Shown in pieces: positions 12,655 through 24,662 of a stretch of DNA of 64,000 nt. The notes beneath the pieces are model-generated. The model worked only from the letters and a program-made list of their open reading frames with translations, searched no databases and was not told where the DNA came from. A program made the position numbers and the translations under genes. The stretch comes from Blastomussa wellsi (lineage: Eukaryota > Cnidaria > Anthozoa > Scleractinia > Plerogyridae). Position 1 is the stretch's first letter. Every line of letters starts with the position of its first letter. The stretch is from assembly GCA_947652115.1 (NCBI GenBank), contig OX393569.1, positions 6,556,008-6,620,007 on the forward strand, written 5' to 3'.

Positions 12655-12750
12655 AATATTACATGGCCGCTTGGAGATATGCGCTCACTCATGAAATATC
12701 TTAAAACACTTGAAAAGAAATTTCGTATCTCCGCGCGGCCACGTAATGTC
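12655..12750. repeat. Foldback (hairpin) element
   Basis: The left arm contains ATTACATGGCCGCTTGGAGA and the right arm contains TCTCCGCGCGGCCACGTAAT, which pair as an inverted repeat around a loop of about 40 bases. This is typical of a small foldback MITE. Confidence 0.6.
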
Positions 12751-14143
12751 CTCTATGTATGAGGACGACGACTGTTTATGTATGTTGGTTGTGAAAATGC
12801 TCGTTCGGTTTCAATAACGCTTGAGATATTATGTAGCAATAATAATGAACCTGTTCTACTGCTTATCCACTAGCATTGCTAAATAAAACAAGGGATTTTT
12901 TGACAAAAAAAAAGCAGTATTCTAACGAACACGACAATAGTCCTTCCTAAGTACTCGCTTTATTATTCTCATGATGTAAGCTTGTCGGTCTGTTGTTTTA
13001 TTGATATAATTTATATATTTTTGAAATATGTTTTTATTCTCTATACAAACCCGTCTCTGTATGACTAATTTTCTTAATGTTGAATGTCTCTGATTACCTT
13101 TCAGTTGTTCAGTTAAACTTCTTCTGAAAATGACTTACAATGCTAGTGAATATGTTTTAAGTAGTTTCACTATTTCAGTGAAAGCGACATAGAGGATAAC
13201 TGAGATTTGAGATCCCTAAAATTTAGTAATAGCCTAGGAATGGGTTGAAATTTTATCTGATAGCTAAGAATCGAAATCGCCAAAACTGTGAAAAACCTCA
13301 AAATTTGATTCCCAGCAGCCACATTTAGAGTTTCGTTGTAGTCGAGAACACTTTTACAAATCTTCACGACCTCGGTTGATTGTGGGGCCAGAGTGTTAAA
13401 TAGACGTTTTAGGACCAAGTTCAGTAAATTTCAAGTTACAAATTTTGCCGGACCAAGATTTTTTAAAAAGGATAATATAACTATACACTGTAAATAACTG
13501 AATCGGAAGAGGAAAAAGCTAGAATTACAAATAAATCGAAAAAGAAAGAGGTTAGATAAATAACATTTTGCTCGAGTCCACGTTCTAAATGCAGAATTGT
13601 GAAATAACAGGTGTTTCGTCCGATGGTTTTAATAACACATCCAATACTGGCGGAGAACATATTTTTAATTCAGGGTGAGACCCTTGCAATACTTTGCGCA
13701 TTGCAAGCAACTGTTTGATGCAAATCATGCAATAGGAAACATGCCCCTATCAAATCGACCGTATACGCTCACGGTTTATTTACCGCATCGTAAACACTGA
13801 GGTTTTAAAATATTCCCTTACTCCAGAAACGCTCGCCTGATTAGCGGCCATAGTCAAGGCAGGGTACAACTAAAAACCGTTTTCTGCTGCTATATGGGTG
13901 AAAATATCTCGTTCGTGTTTCAAACAATCCAAAAACTCTATACTCCTTTCACAATCTATGTTATGAGGTGTTTTATTTTGTCATTTTTGGGGGATTCTTG
14001 GGTATGTCTGGGAGGAAATAGTTTTTCTCAAAGGATTATGAAAAAGACATATTGCGTTAGTTTTATAAGTTTTAGGAAAAGTTTCGTGGTAACTTTGTTT
14101 TGTCCCGACTAAGTGCAGAATGCCACTGATGAGTTCAGCTATA

Positions 14144-14661
14144 AAGCGTTTTCACTCACGTGACCAAAAAAATAAATAAATCGAAAACCATTCACACCGG
14201 ACAGAGTCAAGGAACTAAGATATTATAGAACATAAATAAAGACTACACTTCTCCCCGTTTCAGGTGTGTGCGTTATTTCAAAATTCAGATATTCATCGAA
14301 ATATTCCGCACAAATTTACAGAGCCCAGTATGGTACCTCAGTGGAACACCAATACGGCGGCCGCAAATAGTGTAAACATCTGGAATTTAATTTGGCTATC
14401 AAGGCGACTGATTACCTGTACTGAACAGCTATTTATATAAACACTTTTCCTAATAGTTAAACCATGTGCTTTCGACAACCTTATGTCACGCACCGCCTTG
14501 ACTCTCTCAATTCAAACTGCGCAGCTGGTTTCCAAACGAAGGACGCTGTTGAGCTGAAAAGTTGTACACAGATATAAATTTAACACCTCTTATGCCTGAT
14601 GAGTATAAAAAGTTTGGCGGCTCTTTGGTTTTGGATTTTGACGACACGTGAAAACGCTCTC
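14144..14661. mobile_element. About 520-bp MITE with GCGTTTTCAC inverted ends
   Basis: Left end AAAGCGTTTTCACTCACGTG and right end CACGTGAAAACGCTCTC are inverted. The interior, including a segment around a GCGCACC/CGGCGGCC motif, recurs in reverse orientation at about 51690-52110 inside the 14-3-3 intron. The ends resemble those of the element at 11494, so they may belong to one superfamily. Confidence 0.6.
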
Positions 14662-15180
14662 TGGTTTGTCAGTGCAAATATTTCAATCTGTTTTACATCT
14701 TCTTCAAATTTTATCTATTAAATGACCATTTTCTTACGTCTAAATTTGGCCAAAATACGCGACAAAGACAAAAGAAAAACGTGCAGATGCTGAAAAAACA
14801 ACCTTCGGTTTCAAAAAAATAAGCTGGCACGCGAAGTAATCAATCAAAACGAGCTCCTTTTCTCAGTTGTTGTACAAACAGTCCATGGAAATCTTTCTTA
14901 AAACCATTTATGGAATCGAATTTGTTGATAATTACAGTTTGAGCAGGTTTCACAAATAAATAAAAACGAACTGGCTTATGATATAAAACCTTTCGAAAAA
15001 CATTTCGCGGTGAGAATGTTTATTTTTTTTGTGGTAGACGTGGAACGATACTTGTACAACATTATTTTATGAAGCATGTTCGGTTAAGAAATAACTGGTT
15101 CAAAAGCGTTCATTAAACGCTGCAATGCAAACGGTTTTATCAATGAGCGAAAATAAACATTCTTATTAAAGTGTGATGTA

Positions 15181-15317
15181 ATATATCAAACACGAGAGAC
15201 AGTGTTTCATCACATTTCCAAACACCGTTGAAATTACGACGCGCAGCGGAGTATTTTTGACGAACTTCGAGGTGTTTGGAAATGTGATGAAACGCTGTCT
15301 CGAGTGTTTGATATATC
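15181..15317. repeat. 137-bp foldback element
   Basis: Left arm 15181-15226 (ATATATCAAACACGAGAGAC...) and right arm 15271-15317 (...GTCTCGAGTGTTTGATATAT) are near-perfect inverted copies of about 46 bases around a 45-base loop. The transcript would form a long hairpin. Confidence 0.8.
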
Positions 15318-16389
15318 TTCTCAATCGAAACTAAAACTACGGAGAAAACGAAGAAATAAAATCATAAAAATCTATGCTAATTAAGATGACATTTCCAAAC
15401 CACGGTTACGGTTTTGATTTCCTATGCTTTAACGTGGTGAATTATTAATGAGTTTGAGAAAGATTTGTTTCTGAATGATCCAACTGAGTCAAGAGTACGC
15501 AATGCTTTGGCAATCGTTGCTTAATTTCATCATTGTTGAGCCCCAAGTAAAGACGAAAATAAACATACTTTTATTATGATAAAGCTTTAGTTGCAAAATA
15601 ATTAAGGAGGATTAAATGAGTATTGTAAAACCACTCATTTTCTACAAATCAGCGCCCAATGGTGTTATGGTGGCACCCTTCATAAAAGACATGCAGTCTT
15701 GCCTGATTTGGCACATTCGTCAATTTATTGATTTGCTATGGCCTATTCGAATTCTTTTTGCGTTTTTCTGATCACAAGGCTTAATTTTTAAAATATACAT
15801 ACAAACTCAGAATCGCCTAAAATATCCTGCGAACGAGACTCTTTGCACCATTGTGTCATATATGTCAATCAAAGATTTCTCTTCGTCTAACTCCATTTAG
15901 CAAATATTAAACGCTCGAAACGAGTGCAAAATCCAACATTATCTTCTTGGAAAACGACATAGCTAGTTGTACGCCACAAAAACGAGTTCCTGCTGAAACT
16001 TACATGGTTAAAACAGTAGTGGAGTCAAGAAAATAGAGAAATTGTGGACTTCTTGGTAAACGGATTATTTCAGTCTGTGGCCGGGTATATGCAAACTTTT
16101 AATCTAGGATAAACCGTGTTTGGAACCTGGTAATACAAAGATATACACAGAACAACGTCCAATAATTGATGATTTTCGTTATTCTCAACACGAGTTCTTG
16201 ACAATGCACTTGTTACGTAGGGACAATCTCGGTTTCTCGCGCGTACGTTGCTAACTTAAACACTCCAAAGTCCTAAATTACAGCAGTACACTTTTAATTA
16301 ATACTCAAAGCAGAAAGATTCTTTCTTAATGCGACTTTCATACTCATCTTCCCAAATCTCACTCCATTCCAAACAAGAGAAGTCATGTT

Positions 16390-16731
16390 ATTTAAATGTT
16401 TATTTCCCGAGAATTAACGGCCGCTAATAATTGACCTTGTTCCAAGGCTTGGTAGCGATTTGGAGAAAGTGATGTCAAGTTAAAGGTTCAAAAATACCTC
16501 ACGGGTTGAAATTGTAATAAAAATAACTATTGAAAATCAAACAGGAAGCAACAAACCCTTTTGACTCTTTCCTCATGCAATTTTTTATGTTTTTTGTTAG
16601 TATAATTTCAACCCGTGAGGGATTTTTGAGCCTTTGACGTCACTTTCTCCAAATCGCAACCAAGCCTTGTAACAAAGTCAGTTTATTGCGGTTGTAAATT
16701 CTCGGAAATACAAATTCAAAAGATATTGCTT
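16390..16731. repeat. About 340-bp inverted-repeat element
   Basis: Arms of roughly 120 bases (about 16392-16515 and 16603-16731) are inverted copies, for example CTCACGGGTTGAAATT on the left and AATTTCAACCCGTGAG on the right. They flank an A/T-rich core. This has the shape of a non-autonomous foldback transposon. I could not define a target-site duplication. Confidence 0.75.
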
Positions 16732-19700
16732 CTCATGTTTGAAATGGATTGAAATTTCACAGAATGAGTAAAAAAGTCACACAAGTGTAAAAGATACATA
16801 CCTTTATTTTGATCTTAGGGGCACTTAAAAAGATTGAAATGATTCAACGTTTTGGACTAGTCGCTTGTAAGTTGAATGCGTTCGTTTTGTTTTTTTTCTG
16901 ATCCCTCGCTGAAACATACTATTATTTTAGAAAGTTATACTTCCGTTAAAAAAACTGCTTATTTGACAACTGGCAGTAGCCATACAAATAAATTAAGTTC
17001 GCCATTAAAAATGATGCCTGGAGGAGAAATGTCTCGACATGACTTACTTTGAATATTTTGGAATGAAAAATGCATTACTCAGTTTTCATATGTTTGACTT
17101 TTTCTCCAAAAACTATACTGAAATCAATGGACGATATTTTAAATTTTAATCGTTGAAAGCCCTTGAAATAGAAAACCGACTTATATGAATTACTATTTCA
17201 TTGAATTGCGGTGTAAATTATATTTCTGTTGCAATATATTCTCTTTCAAATCGTCAAACAACACGTTCCATGAAAAACCATTTCAAAAACAAAATTAGTT
17301 ATTTCATTGCCAATATTTCCTTAAGAATATCTATTCCTTTCGGCCGTTAAAACTCGGTGACACATAGTTACTCGAATTATACGTAAAGCTCTATTTTGAG
17401 ATGCTTTCTGGTTAAAATAATTAAAAAGGACTGCTTCGACCACATTTTTAATTACGTTGGTTCTACGAGGATCACAACATTTCAACTTTAGCCAACCAAT
17501 TATTTTCTGTTTCCAGAACAAATAAATACATTGACAAAATTTAAAGGGAAGAACGACACATATGGGACTAGTCTTCATTTTCAAACAAATAGAATGCAAT
17601 GCCACCGATCTTTTTGAACCATTACAAACGCAAGTCTTCCAATGAAAAATATCGTGTCAGTTCCATGTTGCGTTTGTATGTCTTATAGCGGTTGATTCGA
17701 AAACGGCAAAGGCGGAAAATGTATATTTACCTCGAAGTCTCTTTTAATCAAAACGGTTGAGCAATATGACAGTAACTTTTTCACAGATGCACATATTTCT
17801 TTCGTTTTAACCTATCAAAACTCGTCTTTTTAGTGGTACGGTTTCTAGTTCCGTAATTTAGTATCCGGTTTATTCCGATATTAAGCTCATCGTGTAAACA
17901 TTTCCCTCTGAATATCGCACGCAGAAACACTGTTATGAAACATAACAGTGAAAGTGTTTTTGGGATGCATGGTTTAATAAATTGAAGCAGTATACATGTT
18001 TGTGGCAATTTTAACCTGGGTAACACTGCATACATGATTAGAACAAATTGTTTTACGCATCTGGCTTAATCTGCAATTCGAATACAGTATATTTTCTTGT
18101 TCAAGGTGTACAAGATTCGCTACACTTTAAACAGAACGCATCGCGTACTCTACAATCTCAAAGGTAATTCATTCAGAAACTCGGTGCTATGGAAATAATG
18201 GAGAATAGTAAATCGAGTTGGAATTGCCGCGACGAAAGGAAACACGAGTTTGTAACTCATGAAAAAGGGGATTTCTGGGTTAGTTTCAGTAAGAAAAGTG
18301 AATATTTGAGCACTATAAGGAAATAAAACGAGTTTTCCTACCTGGTATTAGTGATTAAAAGCATCCCATCATCATTTCCTGTGGCATTTGACTCGGTTGG
18401 TAAATCTATGCGCATATAAACAGAGAGTCAATCTTTTCGAATTGCGAATTAAAATTTAAAGAAACTTCCATTCGCGACAGATGGCTATGGTGTTATTTGG
18501 CAGTCGTCAGTGCAGAAACTCCACACATTCACCGCAACTCACAATAAAACTTGCACCAGATAACGAGAAAATAGTCTCTCGGCTCATAAATATTTCACGC
18601 GTTTCCAACTCAACAAAACAAACCCTTTTTTAGTCTTCCTTTAGAAAAGCCGAAACCAAGTCCAGAACTCCAAGTGGAAATGAATTCACTCACTGTGGAA
18701 AACAAGGAACCGTTTCGCTTTGCCTGAACGTGATATCAACAAATATTATTTGGTCAGCGCTTTTGTTTGAGAATTAAATGCACTTGGTCACGAGCAAATT
18801 CAATCGAGTGTGAAATATAAACAACTCCAACAACGATACACCTGTTTTTAAGCTCGATATTTTGCTTACAATTTCACAGTAATTGTAGTAAAATGCCTCC
18901 GAAAGCTCTTTTGATAAAGTGGTATCCAGTGGTCTTTCAATTGTTCGTTTCCGTTTTGTAACAAAGCTATTCTGGGATAATCGTGCGCGCACTTTTAAAG
19001 AAGTAAAAATCAGGGGATGACATTTTCAAACCAGCTTATTTCAGCGAGCTGATAACAGGGGTCGACTTCATTACACTGATAAATATGAAGCAGGTTTAAT
19101 ATGCCGTTGATCCGGATTTGTGTGCTGGTTAGCCAAAAGTAAAGGATTTAGTCAAAACAAGAATGGTCGCTCGAAAAACGCCAAGCATACGGCATGTGTC
19201 AATCCAATGTTTCAAAGACCAAAACCTTGTCCAATTAACAAAAAAAGGAAGTCTTTTGACTTGCATTATACATGTAATAGACGGATCTTTAGAAGAAATT
19301 ACTTCGGACAAACCGATTCACTTATTTCTCCTAGCGTAGAAGAGGTAACTCTTAGAAGCGAAACTTCTACAGTCGCAAAAACTTCTAAATGCAAGCGGTT
19401 TGTAAAATGCTAATCCCCTTCGCTTATCAAAAGTTCCTGTTTCTTAGAGCCGATTTGCATGCGAATATTAATGCAGCAAACCTGTCGCAAATCAGCACTG
19501 GTTTGTTTAAAATTTATTCAATTGAAAACCGCCCAATCGAAATCGTGCATTTTCGATGCTTTTGTAAAAAATTAAGTTGCTTAGAATTAAATTTTTAAGA
19601 GAGAAAATTCGCAACTACACATCGCCGATTCTTAAAAGCCGCAAAATTAAAGAAATTTGGAGCGAATGTGCCGTAATATGATAAACTGTGAATGATATAA

Positions 19701-21930
19701 GATCTTAACTTAATTTCTACTCGCAGACGTAGAACATAAATGCCAGCCAGCCAACGGAAAAACTCAGTCTTTATTCGGTAATTTTGCGCATAAGCTAAAA
19801 GCAAACTGATTTACAGAAGAGACTTACATTTTTCATTTCTCGTAAGAGGATCTCTGAATCACGGAAAGATCTAAATCTTCTTTTTGCGGATTACAGTTAG
19901 TATACTTGAAACCCCTTTAAAGCTCAATCCTTATGTAAATCCGTAAGAGACTTTGGGGGAGGTGTACCGTGTTCGGGGGGTGGGGGAGGAGCAAAACCCG
20001 ATTGGCGGGACATCATTAGGTTCATGATTCATGAACCTAACATAATTTTTAAGTGTCGATTACTTAAACGAAGTTTAAATAGCCTTCGGCACGAAGGGGC
20101 ATAAAAACTAATACTTTCGCAGCATCTATTGATTTTAAGTTTCGTATTAAAGTTAAAGAGACACTGTCACGGAACTTTTTCAGCTTTTTAATTAAAATGA
20201 CCACAAAATTAATTGTGACTGAGTTCCAGTTTCACCCATATAGGAAATGCTCCTAGAACATAAAGAGATGGATATCAAGAAAATTGTTTAAGGAAGAGGG
20301 TGACTGTAAAAAGTTGTTATCAATTTTTCCAAATCACGATGACAGAACTTGAAAAAGTCAGCCTGACTTTTCCAAGTTAAGATCTTAATGCTCCTGATGA
20401 TATCACAGTCATATCACTCCTTAATTAGCTTCAGTACAGTACACTTAATAAAACTTGACCACTGTTTGAGTCCTGTTTGTAGGATTCCATTGGGATCCAT
20501 TGGTGTGAACGCCTTTTTGGTTTTTTAAGTTATGTTCGTAACAGTGTCGAATTTCTCCAAAAAACGCTTTTTTAACCGTTAAGCTAAATTTTTGGTGCTA
20601 CGGTCCTGAATTTCAGTAAACTTGCTAAAAAAAGTACTTTTTCACACTACAGCGAGATTTTGATGAAGATTTCGTGTAAAAATGTACAATATTTTACTTT
20701 GGTGCATGCGCATAAGCCAAAATTTGGACTTTTTGCGGAACCGTTCCCACTTTCTTTTCTTGCTCGTTTTCCTTCCGTTTTTCTCGGCTTTCTAATCCTC
20801 AGTCCTTTCTGTTCTTCACATTCTTCCTTTTGACCAGAGAAGGTTTGATGTAATCATTGGTAAACCCCGAGAACAGGGTCTTGATCAATTACAGGTGTTT
20901 TGGCCTGTTTAAGCACCGATCTTGCACCAAAAGCTGATTGTTTAATTTACTCAATCAGCTCTGTCAGAATGCAGCCAATATGCAAAATTAATAGTTCTGT
21001 TAAAATGTCAAACCTAGCTTTATCAGTTGCTCATCACATTAAACAAAAAACGTTGCTTATGACATTAAAAAAAACTAGTGAAATTTATTATGTTCATCGC
21101 CGCTTTGTCCTCAATAAGACACGAATTAAACTTTTCGAATTTTTTACCGACCCGCAAACTTTCGATGGAGCTTGAATTTTGTGTGGTTTGTGCCGAAGTA
21201 AAACATTTTTGCTTGATAAGATTATTGGTTGTGTCGAATAAAATTATGTCCTCGCGCTGGGGCTATACGGCGTAGGGGCGCGTCCCCTGGGTGGCGGATA
21301 GGGGAGCCCTCCCTTAGAGGGATTGCACCCGAATAATACGGAATAGGGTGCCGTGGACCAGCATAGCCTAGGAGAGGGACAACTCTGACTCCAAACCCGG
21401 GTAGATGGAGCTCGTCAGCCATGGTAGGCAGTCTGTCTAGGAGAAGGAAAACTTTGATTCCAAACCACGGGTAGATGGAACTCGTTAGCCTTGGAAGGCA
21501 GTCCATCTAGGAGAAGGAAAACCCCAATCTCAAACCAACTGGCCCTCCAGGTTGGGGGTTGGACATAGGGCTAACATCCCTATTCCGGAAAATCACCTAT
21601 GTTGCGGAAACGGCAACAGAAGAAATCGACACTGCTGGGTGTGATGGGCTTCCAGAGTCATCGCAAGATACTCATATGAACGTCAGTGGTGAAAGCCGCA
21701 AGGAAACCAATGACAGGAAGATGGAAGTCTTGAGCGCCAAAACCAAGACCAGAATTGGATTTTGCAACATAAGAACAATGTACGAGACAGGAAAACTGGC
21801 ACAAGTCACAGCAGAGATGAGAAGCTATAACCTGCACATTCTTGGAATAAGCGAGAGCAGATGGACAGGTTCAGGCAGGTATAGAACCAACACAGGAGAG
21901 ACGGTGTTATACAGTGGTAGAGACGACGAC

Positions 21931-22404
21931 GCTAATTTCCGTTTCGTAAACGGTCGGTGCCATTTTTAACGGTCGATGCCATAATTGGTAACCAAGCTTT
22001 TCGGAATGGACGATGCTATATCCGCTCTAGTTTAGGCCTGGACTAGGTCGAAACTGGTGATAGACTAATACACACTTACCAAATGCTTAATTGTTCAATT
22101 TCACACTGGTGTGCTTGCGGTTAGCTTTATTTGTTGGGTGGGGCAATACTATAAGCAAAATATATATACTAAGAAAGTTTTTTTTTATAACGAAATTTTG
22201 TGAGGACTTGGCGGATTGGCCTGGTAGTGTAGTGGTAGTGTACTGGTGAAATAGGAATGTTGGCTTGTCAGAGGTTCAGGGTTCGATTCTTGTCATTGAC
22301 TAACAATTTTTCTTTTTTTGTGGGTAAAAAAATTCGATGATAGCCCAAAAAAAATTCTAAGTGTCGAAAAAATGGCATCGACCGTTTACGAAACGGAAAC
22401 GTGC
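21931..22404. mobile_element. Mutator-like MITE (474 bp) with 9-bp target duplication
   Basis: The element is flanked by the exact direct repeat GACGACGAC at 21922-21930 and 22405-22413. The ends are inverted repeats of about 35 bases sharing TTTCCGTTTCGTAAACGGTC and TGCCATTTTT. A 9-bp duplication and long inverted ends are typical of Mutator-like elements. There is no transposase inside. Removing the element and one repeat rejoins the LINE endonuclease frame, which shows it inserted after the LINE. Confidence 0.88.
22209..22299 (+). repeat. tRNA-like pol III promoter segment inside the MITE
   Basis: Within the Mutator-like MITE lies an A-box-like stretch (TGGTAGTGTAGTGGTAGTG, about 22219-22237) and a B-box-like GGGTTCGATTC (about 22279-22289), spaced as in a tRNA. 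It resembles the tRNA-like head of the SINE at 3955 and 63812. I could not fold a full cloverleaf, so this is a tRNA relic or captured SINE head, not a tRNA gene. Confidence 0.5.
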
Positions 22405-23698
22405 GACGACGACCAACACCACGAGGGAGTCGCCGTCATCCTGAGGAATGGAGAAGTGCCTGGTGGAATGGAAGCCGATCAACAGCAGGCTGATGAAGAT
22501 CAGAATGAAGGGGAAACACATCAATATCGCCATCATCCAGTGCTATACACCAACCAATGACAGTGAGGAAGAGAGCAAGAATGCATTTTACGACCAGTCG
22601 CAAGCCGAGCTAGAGAGAAAACCACGCCATGAGATGAAGATAGTGATGGGCGACTTGAATGCGAAAGTGGGAAGTGATAACACCAATCACGATAGAGCCA
22701 TGGGAAAGGAAGGATGTGGCAGCATGAACAACAATGGAGAGAGGTTACTTGAATTCTGCACGACATACAATTTGGTCATCGGAGGGACACTCTTCCCACA
22801 CCGTGAAATCCACAAGCTCACCTGGTGCTCCCCAATGGAAGAGATAAGAACCAGATCGACCACCTGATGATCAATGGAACATGGAGAAGATCGCTGCAGG
22901 ATGTCAGAGTCAGAAGAGGAGCTGATGTTGGCAGTGACCACGATCTTGTCACAGCAACCCTGAAACTGAAGCTGAGGAGAAATACACCTGGCAAGGCAAG
23001 ACAAAAAGCTTAAGGAACCTAGAGCAAAGAGTACCTTCACCCTCCAACTGAAGAAAAGGTTCAAGCACTGGCAGATGCTGAAGCACATACACCTTCCGGC
23101 ACAAGCGACATCAACACCATGTGGGAGCAAATCAGAGTAGCCTAGACATATACCAGCGAAGCCTGAATGGGACGTCGACAGAAGAAAAGGAAGGAGTGGA
23201 TCACATCAGATACCTGGCAAGCCATCGAGAGCAGGAGAGCCCTGAAGAAGAAAGTCATGGACACAAGATCAGAGAGGTTGAGAGTGAGATACAGGCAACA
23301 ATACCGAGAAGCAGACCGAACAGTGATGAGGATGACAAGGGCAGACAAACGGGCCTATATGGAAGACCTGGCAAGTCAGGCAGAAGAGGCTGCCAACAGG
23401 GGAGAACAAGGACAGGTGTACAAGATCACCAAGCTCGTCAGCGGCAAGTACCGCGGAGCCACCGACACAGCAATTGTGGATAAACAGGGAAGGTTACTCA
23501 CCACGGAAGCAGAGAAGGAGGCAAGATAGGCAGAGCATTTCAGCGAAGTTCTTAACAGACCACCACCAACAATTGAAGCAGAAGTACAGGATCCTGATAC
23601 TGACCTAGATGTCAGCACCGCACCACCGGAGAAAGAAGAAATAATGACAGCCACCAGATCCCTCAAGATAGCATGGACACCATCATCATGCGAAGGCG

Positions 23699-23926
23699 AT
23701 GGAGACGGATCGGACATGTGATGAGAAGAGAACAGCCCTTCACTGGACACCAGAGGGGAAACGGAAACGGGGGCAACCCAAGAACACCTGGCGTCGAACT
23801 GTAGAAGCTGAGCTCAAGACCCTCCATCGCACCTGGGAGACCGTTCAGAGGCTGGCCCAAAACAGACAGGAGTGGAGTTCCTTTGTAGCTGCCCTACATG
23901 CCAGCCGGCATAATTGGCATGAGTGA
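23699..23926 (+). pseudogene. LINE C-terminal tail
   Basis: An open stretch of 75 codons matches the C-terminal end of the RTE-type LINE polyprotein (HWTPEGKRKRGQPKNTWRRT and a conserved Trp-Glu-Thr-Val-Gln region). It follows the deleted reverse transcriptase core and precedes the GTGAGTGA tail. It is a remnant and not an independent gene. Confidence 0.75.
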
Positions 23927-24662
23927 GTGTGAGTGAGTGCGTGAACTGTCTGAAGAAACTGTTTAAAAAATTTAAAAAGCGTTTCTGGTAACTGCAAGGT
24001 GGCGTGTTTATTTGCTATAACAAGCCAGAACGGATATAAAAGGCAAATCAAAAACACCAACGCTGATTATCGTTTTTCTTAAGCAAGATGGGGCCATGGA
24101 CTGTTTTGTTACACGTGAACAATCTATACAGAACAATCTCGATCTTTGGCCTGTCGTAGTTCGCTTGGACGTACTCTAGGAAGCATAATTTTGGTGTTCC
24201 GGTTTTTATTGCTAATGTTTAAGTTCTAAGCAGACGTAATCCGGATCTGAGCAGGATCCGAGCCAGGATTCTAATCTAACATTTTTTGGTTGCTCTGTAT
24301 TTCATTCCGATTTGCTTGTTATTAGCTTTCACTTTGGTTCACTTGTGGTTAGCTTTCACTACGGCTAGCTTGTGGTTAGCTTTCACTTCGGTTCTATTGT
24401 GCCAGTGGTGAGCTGCAGCTCGGATACTGAAAAAAACGCTAGCACTGTTCCTGACCCGGATACTAGTTCGGGATCCTGGCTTTCCTCTTAATTTATCTCA
24501 CCGTTACAGCATCTGTTTATGTTTCGATTTTTTGTTGAAAAAGAAAATAAGCGTTCCGTTTCTATCCTAACAAGTGCCCCTCCAAAGTAAACTAGAGCGC
24601 CAGGCACTACATCGAAACATTATGGCAAGGAATATGGCAAGTATTTCATTGACATGCATTGT

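Larger units (their letters stand above)
9342..21239. other. 12-kb gap without recognisable genes
   Basis: No ORF here shows a recognisable domain on either strand, and no GT/AG-joined exons were found. The Kv channel's 5' UTR and promoter must begin near 9342. I could place foldback elements at 11494-11632, 12655-12750, 14144-14661, 15181-15317 and 16390-16731. A recurring 'AGAGACACTGTC/AGTACTGTCCCGG' type segment occurs near 12011 and 20156. The remainder is A/T-rich single-copy-looking DNA. Distant regulatory DNA or small RNA genes cannot be excluded by eye. Confidence 0.5.
21730..23010 (+). pseudogene. LINE endonuclease domain, split by a MITE
   Basis: The endonuclease of the RTE-type LINE would nick target DNA to prime reverse transcription. 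The protein-like sequence runs to 21930 and stops inside the inserted element. It resumes at 22405/22414 in register once the insert and one copy of the 9-bp duplication are removed. A frame change occurs near 22830, where the frame ending in EIRTRSTT gives way to the one with the DVRVRRGADVGSDHD motif. The gene is therefore broken by an insertion and at least one later frameshift. Confidence 0.8.
21240..23940 (+). mobile_element. RTE-type LINE, internally deleted and interrupted
   Basis: A G/C-rich 5' leader holds about two to three tandem units of about 80 bases (GGGTAGATGGARCTCGT...TAGGAGAAGGAAAA) at 21400-21525. Then comes an apurinic-endonuclease-like frame (21730-21930, continuing 22414-23010). 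Its motifs match the RTE/SR2 group of endonuclease-reverse transcriptases: FCNIRTMYETGK, QCYTPTNDSEEE, MGDLNAKVGSDN, QDVRVRRGADVGSDHD. At about 23670 the frame jumps straight to the C-terminal tail (ALHWTPEGKRKRGQP... at 23750-23926), so the reverse transcriptase core is deleted. The 3' end is a GTGAGTGA-type simple tail. Several frame breaks are present, so the element is dead. Confidence 0.85.
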
